From Anopheles merus (Eukaryota; Arthropoda; Insecta; Diptera; Culicidae), in the NCBI RefSeq assembly GCF_017562075.2, contig NC_054082.1, positions 53,873,681-53,937,680 on the forward strand: a DNA stretch of 64,000 nt, given 5' to 3'. Shown here in pieces: positions 1 through 8,500 of this stretch. Made by a program: the position numbers and the translations under genes. Every line of letters starts with the position of its first letter. The stretch's first letter is position 1. A model generated the notes under the pieces. The model made no database searches. It saw nothing but the letters and a program-made list of their open reading frames with translations, and had not been told where the DNA came from.

Positions 1-1
1 T

Positions 2-421
2 CACATCCTGAACATTTCTCCACCGCTTAACATGGAGCCACATTGGTTCAGCAACCATGTCGCCTATACCATGGCCAAATATGGGATGTCCATGTGTGTG
101 CTCGGCATGGCGCGGGAGTATGAAAGTGCAAACATTTCGGTGAATGCGTTGTGGCCTCGTACGATCATTTACACCGCTGCTGTTGAGATGCTCCACGGAC
201 AGGAGGGCTATCCATTCTCTCGCAAACCGGAAATAATGGCCGATGCTGCATATGCGATACTTTGCCGATCAGCGGGAGCTAGTACTGGAAACTTTTTTAT
301 AGACGACGAGGTGCTGGCCGCGGAAGGTATTACGGATATGGCACAGTACGCTTGTGTGCCGGGTAACGCACTAATTCTCACCCCGGACATCTTCGTGAAC
401 GAGAAAAAATCAAAGCTGTAA
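2..421 (+). CDS. HSDL2: HSDL2-like short-chain dehydrogenase, C-terminal part (5' end outside window)
   Basis: This is an open frame from base 2 to a TAA stop, 139 residues, entering from outside the window. It matches the second half of the short-chain dehydrogenase/reductase (SDR) domain of hydroxysteroid dehydrogenase-like protein 2. The fragment carries the NISPPLN block, the catalytic YxxxK pair (Tyr-Thr-Met-Ala-Lys, about residues 22-26 of the fragment), the NALWP segment and the TGNFFIDDE segment. Known family: HSDL2 proteins are NAD(P)-dependent oxidoreductases of peroxisomes/mitochondria and normally have a C-terminal SCP2 sterol-carrier domain. Here the protein stops right after the SDR domain and ends in Ser-Lys-Leu, a textbook peroxisomal targeting signal type 1. 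I infer a peroxisomal SDR-only paralogue. Upstream exons and the nucleotide-binding Gly-rich motif are not in the window. A candidate poly(A) signal lies 40 bases past the stop. Confidence 0.85.
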   Translation, partial: HILNISPPLNMEPHWFSNHVAYTMAKYGMSMCVLGMAREYESANISVNALWPRTIIYTAAVEMLHGQEGYPFSRKPEIMADAAYAILCRSAGASTGNFFIDDEVLAAEGITDMAQYACVPGNALILTPDIFVNEKKSKL

Positions 422-460
422 TCAATTTGTTCGGAATGAATTTCAGGGCCTTGGCTGCAG

Positions 461-466
461 AATAAA
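461..466 (+). terminator. AATAAA polyadenylation signal of the HSDL2-like gene
   Basis: Canonical AATAAA 40 bases after the stop codon. A second AATAAA follows at 492-497, so cleavage is probably within 480-520. Confidence 0.5.
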
Positions 467-718
467 TTAAGGGTGATGGACATTAAAGTTGAATAAAAAT
501 ATAATATTTGTCCATAGCATTACCTTTTACAAACGAAAAGAATGGATTTCCAAGTAATTTGAACATTCTTCTCAACAAATAACTGACGATATTATTTTCT
601 GCGTTATTCCAAATGACCTTAAGCTACGTATACACGTACTAGTTAATTTTGAAAGATAAACGATCAGATTTTTGTTGGCTAGATAATTTCACCCTTTGAA
701 AGACAGCCATAATCATAC

Positions 719-790
719 AGTGGAGCGCCGTTTATCCGGGTACCTTTTATCCGGCTGTCCGTTTATCCGTGCTGTTGAGAAATGACAGTT
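719..790. repeat. Solo terminal-repeat-like fragment with three TTTATCCG units
   Basis: After a TA dinucleotide the sequence begins CAGTGGAGCGCCG and then repeats TTTATCCG three times within about 45 bases. CAGTG starts after TA, with tandem TATCCG motifs, resemble the ends of pogo/Tigger-type elements in insects. I found no matching inverted copy nearby, so this is at most a solo end or a truncated copy. The family assignment is from memory of terminal motifs only. Confidence 0.35.
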
Positions 791-965
791 CAATACAATG
801 ATGACATTGCGTTATGAGGAGGATATTTGAAAAAACGGGTAAAAGAGCACATTGTCATAACAAAAGACACAATAATTCAAGCGAATTTCAAATATTCTTA
901 TGGGAAAAACATGAATTTAAAAGATGAATACATGAATAAAAAGACGACCCAAAAGGACAATCATT

Positions 966-1500
966 TTAACCTTTAAGTTGGCAACCGGATACCCGGGTAT
1001 TTTTTTTCAACTTCGAACTGCAATAACTTTTGATTCATTGCTTTTATTGACCTGAAATTTTCCGTAGCCTCCCAACTTTTAATTTATGATTTTTTGGTGC
1101 ATAAGTTGTAATTTTAAACAGCCTGTAAGTATTTTATTTTGATTTTTTTTAACTTTACCACGTAAGTTGGCAACCAGCATACCCGGGTATTCCATACATT
1201 TTGTATGGAGAATGACGTTTCTCTTCTTCCTCTTTTCGTATTGTGCTTATTTTCGAGTCATGTTCAAGCGATTCCAAATTTCAATTTGACCGTTATTTTT
1301 ATAATAAAATGAAAAAACTTAATGAATAAATGAAATAGAAGAGAATATATGGTCGGCATTACTTGCTTACAGCATTAAAATATAGAAAGCATTGTTTACC
1401 TATGAAAATCGTTAATTTTTTGCATCAAAACGTGTGGAATACCCGGGTATGCCGGTTGCCAACTTACGTGTGTAGATCTGGTTGCCAACTCTACGGTTAA
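966..1500. mobile_element. TTAA-flanked MITE with two nested pairs of inverted repeats
   Basis: The motif GTTGGCAACC occurs at 977-986 and 1166-1175, and its reverse complement at 1454-1463 and 1480-1489. The outer pair sits next to TTAA at 966-969 and 1497-1500, which gives a 535-bp unit bounded by TTAA, the target-site duplication of piggyBac-like elements. The inner pair is a near-perfect 34-bp inverted repeat (1161-1194 with 1435-1468) containing the palindrome ATACCCGGGTAT. No coding frame lies inside, so the element is non-autonomous. The piggyBac-like assignment is inferred from TTAA and the CC start of the ends. Confidence 0.6.
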
Positions 1501-1900
1501 GGGCTTGAAATACTTTTTCCAATATCTATAAAATACTCAAAATAATATTGAATTATACGGTCCGTCATTCACAAATGTAAATGTGTCGTATTTAATAATT
1601 CCGTAAACATAAACATACAAAATCATTCGTGTACGCAAGTAGATGAATGTTACGAACGCTTGAAGCAGAGTGGTTTTTAATAATGAACCCAAGCGCCACA
1701 GATTAAGCTTAAACGACTGGAAAATTGAATACCCATAGAAAAAAAATGAAAGCTCCACAGCTTCATTGGTTTGATAAATAGATGGCGTATTACAACTCAT
1801 CATTATATTGCTATCCTTTTCTTGCAATGTGTTTCGACAAGTTGCATTTTATTATGACCTATATAGCCTTCTAACTTTCTGAGCAAAAATCTATATAAAT

Positions 1901-1965
1901 GGTCGTGTGGTTAGATACGTGGGTATCAACACCAACGACCATTGCTCAAATCTCACTTGCTTCAG
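1901..1965 (+). repeat. SINE-like tRNA-derived fragment
   Basis: GGTCGTGTGGTTAGATACG resembles a pol III box A, and the sequence around 1950 (TTGCTCAAATCTC) resembles a degenerate box B. Together they suggest the head of a tRNA-derived SINE. The copy is short, has no clear tail, and could be chance similarity. Confidence 0.35.
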
Positions 1966-2166
1966 TGCTGGTGGTTTCCGTTGGAGTTTAGTATTTAAAC
2001 AATCGTATCGCCGTTCTAGTTCTAGCGATGCATAACTTCAATGCGAAACCATACAACAGTACAGAGGAAATGAGAAAGCTCTCCTCCAAGCGATGAAGCT
2101 CAACTGGTTGGGGTATCCCACCAACAGAGAGCGCCACCAGCTTTTTTGCTATTTTTAGAATGCATG

Positions 2167-2262
2167 AGTCGTTTGGCGTCTGCTAAACGAAGTCTTTCTA
2201 TATTCCGTTTAGGTAGAGAACTTGAGTCGTTTAGAAGCCGTTTAGTGGTCGTTTAGTGGATT
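2167..2262. repeat. Cluster of CGTTTAG-type short repeats
   Basis: CGTTTAG or close variants occur about five times on this strand and once inverted (CTAAACG) within roughly 100 bases, ending in GTGG units. The arrangement looks like the end of a small repeat or MITE. No partner terminus was found. Confidence 0.3.
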
Positions 2263-2579
2263 TGTGGCACTTGGGGAAAATACCATTGCTATCTAAAACG
2301 TAACCAAATCTGCTAAAACATTACCCCTGCAATCGTTACAATAAAACTCTATTCTATTATGCTAAGTTTACACGTCGTTTCATCGATTACCTGTCAAATT
2401 ATTTTATCGAACGAGCTCGTGCAACAGTGTAATCAGGTGTACTGTGCGCGAGCAGACATAAACATTTTTTGTCACCTGCAACTTGGTCAAGTCAGCAGAA
2501 CGAGACACCTTGCATTTAGAACACTAAACAAAAGCAATAATTCGTGCTACGCATCAGCAAAACAGATCATCCTGCAAAC

Positions 2580-5500
2580 ATGAGTACATTCCGTGGTGCC
2601 ATCAAGAGGCTTAACTGTGATTTGAAGATATCCACAATTTTCTTCGACCTTGATAACACTCTGATCGCAACCAGGAAAGCCGATGCAAAGGCATGCAGCA
2701 AGGTAAGTTATCTCAACTCATCCGTGTTTGGCACACGATGCATAAGGTTAGCAAATAAGGTAGAAAAATAAAAATCTAAACTTGGCATACAGATGAACTT
2801 ATATAACGCTAGGCCTAATGCAGAGTGTTTGCCTCGCGTGTCGGATCGTCTGGAAGTGAAAAGAAGGTGGTAGAACGATCGCTTTGACCTTATGGGTTAA
2901 TTCAATTGGCATTCCTAACTGGTGAACATTTGCAAGCCATGTTGAAATGTGACACAAATCCACCAACTGATAAGGTCGTCCCGGAATAGTTGTATTAATG
3001 TGAAAAACGTGCACTTGAAGGGACAAAATTTCCACTCCCCTTGTATTGTGTGAACGTCTGAAACCTTTCAGTGCTCAGCTGAAATTGGACCGCATGGCAC
3101 GAAGACGTAACCAATGAACAATTTCTGTTCAAAAACAGCATGCGCTTTTAGATTACCTTATCCAATGCAATATCAGGTTTACTATTGGTTATTGGTTATT
3201 GGTTATCATTTGGTAAACCCGAAATATAGATATATTAAATTGAATTCTATGATGTACGTACATTTTTTTACAGTGTGCTATCGAAGGGTTAATACTGAAC
3301 GTTTGGTGCAGAATGAATTTGTTCATTTGGACCTGTCTCACTGACAGCGCTAGTTCGGGTTGTCACGAGTTTTATTTTTATTTTCATCGAAAAACATGTG
3401 TTTGCTTCCCTGAGATTATTATTGTTCGCGCTTCTGCATACTACGCAAACTTGCCATCCTATTAAAATTCCCTTGCCCCGTCCGGAAGATCTATCGAAAA
3501 CAAGCGATTATTCATCATCTCGGCCGTAATGGGCAGTGAATAGCTCACTCGCGTGGGATTGTTTACTTCCGTGAGGGTTTGGTGAAGGTCTTCCTAGCAG
3601 CTGCACAGCGTGTGGTGCGTTATTGAACAGCGGCCACCAAGACAGCGCAGGTTGCAGGTGCCGGTGGTAGCACGAAAAGGGAGAGACATTTTCTATCAGG
3701 ATCGTGAGCAAATCTATTTTAACGATTTTCCGACTCTCTCGCAGAGAACACGGAGCACGCGGAGCGTAGAAATGAGCTGCACCACATTGCCGGTGCGACT
3801 AGGAAAATAGAGAATGGGTTTCCACCGGTCGTCATCCGAATCAGTCGAGAAAACGTCTTGGAACGGTACGGTTCGGATGGTGAACAGAAGTGCTACTATT
3901 TGAGATACATTTGTAACTAACTAGCTGATTGTTGCTAGGCTACCTATCATCTGCTCTGTGGTGCACGTGTGCTTGTACGTGAAACAATTGTGTGCTGCGG
4001 CAGAAAACTGAAAACGGTTCAATTAAGTAACGCAAAAAAAAAACCACACGAAAAGAACCCCAAGTCGCAACAAAAATGTCGGGCGAAGTGAGTGAACCCA
4101 TTAAAAAATGCTCGTTGATATTGAAGAATGCCAAGAGTGACACGGAAAAGTTTGCCGCCCTGTTCATGGTGACGAAACTGATCAAGGGGAAGGACTGCAA
4201 CCAGGCCGGCAAACGGTTGCTGTTCGAGTCGATCGGGTTCGACTTCTTGCGCAAGCTGCTCACTAGCAAAGACGTGCCGGATGATTGTCCCGCCTCGGTT
4301 TATCAGAGTGTGGCTCTTTCGATTCTGAGCTGCTTCTGCGATGACGAGCAGCTCGCCACGCACCAGGACATGCTAGACAGCATACCCGTGTTCATGGGGA
4401 TCGTATCGACGTGCGACGACGACGAGTACGACGACAATCTGATCATTATCAACGAGGCGTACCACTGTCTGCAGAGCATTTCGCTGTACGAAAGTGGCCG
4501 GTTGGCGCTGCGCCAGCATGATGTCATCACGAAAATGGCGCAGATCTACACGCAGCGCAGCTTCCAGATCGATGAAGCACTCACGCTAATCGTGACACTG
4601 GTCGCCCGCTTTGGAGCGAACTCGTGGGACAACGATCCGAAGTTGTTCCATGCGCTGTTGCAGCGCGTTTCGCTCGACTTTGAAACCGACCACGCGGAGC
4701 GCAAGTTCGAGCTGGCGGAGATGATCAGCTCGCTGCTGTTCCACTGTCGCCGAGATCTGGTGGCCCGCACGGTGCAGGGCGAAATCTGGCCCGAATGCTT
4801 GTACAAGGGTATTAGCGATATTTTGAAAAGCAAAATCGGCAAGGCACAGCGCGATCCGGCCCTAAAGCTGGCAGCGAATGCGGTCGACGTGCTCGGCATC
4901 GAATGGACGTTGCACGACGTGGAGAATCCGAAGAAGTTTTTCCTGCTGTTGCTACAGCTGGCCGCAATCGAGGTGCGCATGCAGATGGACAACAAGAGCT
5001 TCAACCAGTGCGTACAGCAAGCCGATCTAATCACGGCCTGCTTCATCATCCTAGAGCTGTCGATCAACTTCATGTCGACGGATCAGCTAGATCTCGACCA
5101 AAAGGATAAGCAGCAGGTGTACACGGGCCTAAAGGGTGCCTTTTCCGCGGTGCTTGGTGTGTTGGTAAAGTTGGCCAATGACACCAAGAAAGACCGACTG
5201 CAGAAGACGGAGAAGGCGTTTGCGTATGCGATGGTTCGCGTGCTCACAGCCTGGTTGGCGCAGGAAACAAGTGCCATGAAGAATCAGGTTTCCAAAGTGT
5301 TGCCTTTCCTGTTTAAGCTGGCCAACGAATCGTTTTACGAGTCACGCGACTACCGCATTGCTCACAAGGCCGACAATGTGGATGATCACGAGCAGCAGCC
5401 ACCGGCAGACATCTTGCGGGTGATGTTGCCCGCCATATGCCATCTGGTGGTGGAGGAGGAAGCGCGCCAGATTTTCCTGAAGGAGAAGGAAGAGCAGGTG

Positions 5501-8500
5501 CTGTACGACTGCCTGCTGTTCCACTGGTCAATTGCGCACTACAAAAAACCGCCGGTGCCACGCGCCGAACGACTCAAGCGCATGAACGAACCCGACCCAG
5601 AGATGACGCCTCAACAGCTGGACGACATGAAGGACTCGCGAACTGCGATCGTTAGCTTGTGCAACATCCTGATGAACATCACCGTGCTGGAGGCCAAGCT
5701 GGTCGAAGAGAGTACGCTGTTCGCTCAGTTGCTGCGGTTCATCTTTGAAAACTTACCGGAGCTGAAGGACATCCCAGACAATCTGGTGATGCACGGTCAC
5801 CTGGCTGTGCTCGGACTGCTCTTGCTGAAACAGCAAGCGTCAAAGATCAAGAAAAACGACTTCTCCATCTGTCGGTACATCCAGACGACGATCCGGTTCC
5901 TGTGGGATGCGTACAACATTGACGAGTCGAACGATCCGCAGGCGCTGGTGGTGTCGATGCAGTACAAAGAACACTGGTTCGAGATCATGGAGCTGTGGTT
6001 CCTGGGCATGCAGACGATGAGCGGCATCATCAAGCTGATTCCCTGGATCTCCGAGTTTGCAATCGAGAGTGGCTGGGCCGAGGGAATTGTAGAAACGTTG
6101 CGCAAGGTGAAGATTGGCACGCTGCCCCCGAACGTGAAGCTGGCGTACGAAGACTTCCTGTCCCAGCTCGTCGATGCTAATCCGGCTGTAGCGCCCGTGC
6201 TCAAGAAGGCCGATGCGCTGAAGGTGTGCCGTAACCATCGGATGATGGACCTGGGCAAGAAACTGTTCGGAGATTAAAGCTAAAGTGCGCAGTTTGCAGT
6301 TTTTTTTTTAATTTTTCACTCTAAATTCACCTGTTACTTTGTCCATGCGTCATGTTGCCGGGCGGCATAGCTCCATTTCTTATTACATGTAATTCAATTT
6401 GCTGCATTTTATTTCATCATACTCCATTTACTTAATCTCATCGCATGTTGGTTGTCGCGTTCGCTTATTGCGCCGTATGTTCGGTAATATTGAAAAAGTA
6501 AAAATGTACACGCTATATGTGCAGAATAAACGTGTTTTCTACGTATATATATAAATACACATCGGGCTTTTATATTTCAATAATCTCAAAGCTAAAATCA
6601 TCTACATGGAATAAAACTGCTTCGAGCGAACATAGTTTCCACTCCAGAGTACAAGCTCGAAAAAAAGGACCCCAAAATGAATGCCCTACTTTCATTTGCC
6701 CAATGTCTTGGACAAGAAAAATTTTAGCTAGAGACACGGAGGAGACGCGAATAGCAGTTTTAGTAGCCGTTGTCGGAGTGCGTGCTGCATGTGAGGACGG
6801 CTATGTGGCAGTGTAGGTTCGGTTTAAAAATAGAACTTTCCTTTCTACCGCACTGGGCAAGAAGTATCGTGCGGTGGTACGATGCAAACAGCACACTCTT
6901 CCCGTCGACATCATGGCTCGTGTTGGAAATCTGTGGGGTGTGGTAAAAGAGGAAAAAGGAAGATTTTAAAATGAATGAAAGAAAGAAATTTGAATTCGTC
7001 TCTACTGCCGTCCACCTTTACACCACGGAACCTAATCGCACTCCAAACCGCCGTGATCGTGTGGTGTAGGAGCAGTAGAAGCAAAAGACACCCCCCACCC
7101 ACTTAACTCTCACCGTCAGCTTCAAGAAATCTGATTTATTTGTATGAACGACGGCGAACGAAGATGAAATAGAAAAGTTATTTTTTACCTAGAACTTAGG
7201 ATGTTCTCAGTTGGTAGATTGCCACTGGTTAAACACCCACATCCTTCCAGGGAAAAGGAATTTTGTCTGTCGTCTTTTTTTTTTTCATTTTTCGTACAGC
7301 AGCAGATTCTTGGCGTAGCAAAATTCGAAAATAACATCGCATTACAAATTACCGTGCACGAGCGCCCTCTTGTGTTCGGTAAACAAACTAAATACTTTCA
7401 ATGCCTTGTACGGTAAGAAAGACGAGATGCACTTCTGCGTGTTTCAAAATCAATCGACAAGTGCATTCGTCTCTCACAATACCACCTTTCCCTTATACCA
7501 GGGTGTATAGTAGCGTGAACGAAAACAGCAGAAACCCAAAATAATCATTGAATTTCCATGTGCCAAGCGAGCGGCAAATCCGAAAATAGCAACTCATTTC
7601 TTCGTTCAACTTGCCTTGGAATAATACCGTAAGGGCGGGATGTATGCACATGTCCCTCCGCTACCCAGTTTCCAAGTAGATGAATGCACACACCTCGGCA
7701 CAATACGATGAGGTTAAAATTATTAGAGACACTCTTTCTTCTACATCGACGACGCTTTGCTTTCTTTTCAACTCTTTGTTGGGGTTGCTCTATTGCCTTT
7801 GTCGTTGTTCATACGTTATTAATTTTATGATAGGTGAAACTGGATGATCGTGTTTTTTTTGTCTTAATTCTTTATCTAGCCCTAAATCTTTTGTAAACTT
7901 ACCCATGAGCAGTGGTGGATTAACACAGGTGGAGGCCCTAAGCGGTCACACGAATGTACAGCCTTTCTGTTGTGTCAAGCGAAATGTTTTGTGAGAAATT
8001 CTAAAACAGAGAAAGATTGTGAAGAAAATTTTCTTGTGAACGGGGGGTGGGTTCCTCTACTCGGAGACCCATCGAGATCTGTGGGCCCCACGCGACCGCT
8101 TAGTTTGCGTACTGCTTAATCCGCCCCTGCCCATGGGGAATATTTTTGTTAAAAGGCATATAGAGTGAGTGTTTGGAATTCAATCGCCGCCACAAAATTA
8201 CTCATGCTAATGTCTGGAACATTTCTCTTCCTCCTCTCCTCCCACCAGGTGGCCGATCTGCTGCACCGTGAACATGGGTTCAGCCGCGAGCTAGCGAACG
8301 AAACTGCTACCAACTATCTAAGCGCGTTTCGTCGCTGCCCGGATAATCCGGACGTGGCATTGGCCCAGTGGCGCTCCCAGCTCTGGCAGGACGTGCTGCC
8401 AGGCACGCACAAACACTTGGCCTCTGAACTGTACGGACGGTGGCTGGAGTGGCGTTACCGCTATCTGGCCCTGCCGGTTGAGGTGCAGACGATGCTGCAA

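Larger units (their letters stand above)
422..2579. other. Intergenic region between HSDL2-like gene and NANP
   Basis: AT-rich DNA of about 2.1 kb without a convincing coding frame. It holds a pogo-like terminal repeat fragment near 720, a TTAA-flanked MITE at 966-1500, a SINE-like box A/box B fragment near 1901 and a cluster of CGTTTAG repeats around 2167-2262. A TGTCAAA heptamer at 2392-2398 is the same motif that is clustered upstream of POLA2/DPP3. It lies about 190 bases before the NANP start codon, so it may belong to that promoter. Confidence 0.5.

Noticed and set aside
4546..5073. Long minus-strand frame inside neurochondrin
   Set aside because: It is a shadow of the GC-rich neurochondrin coding strand and shows no similarity of its own.
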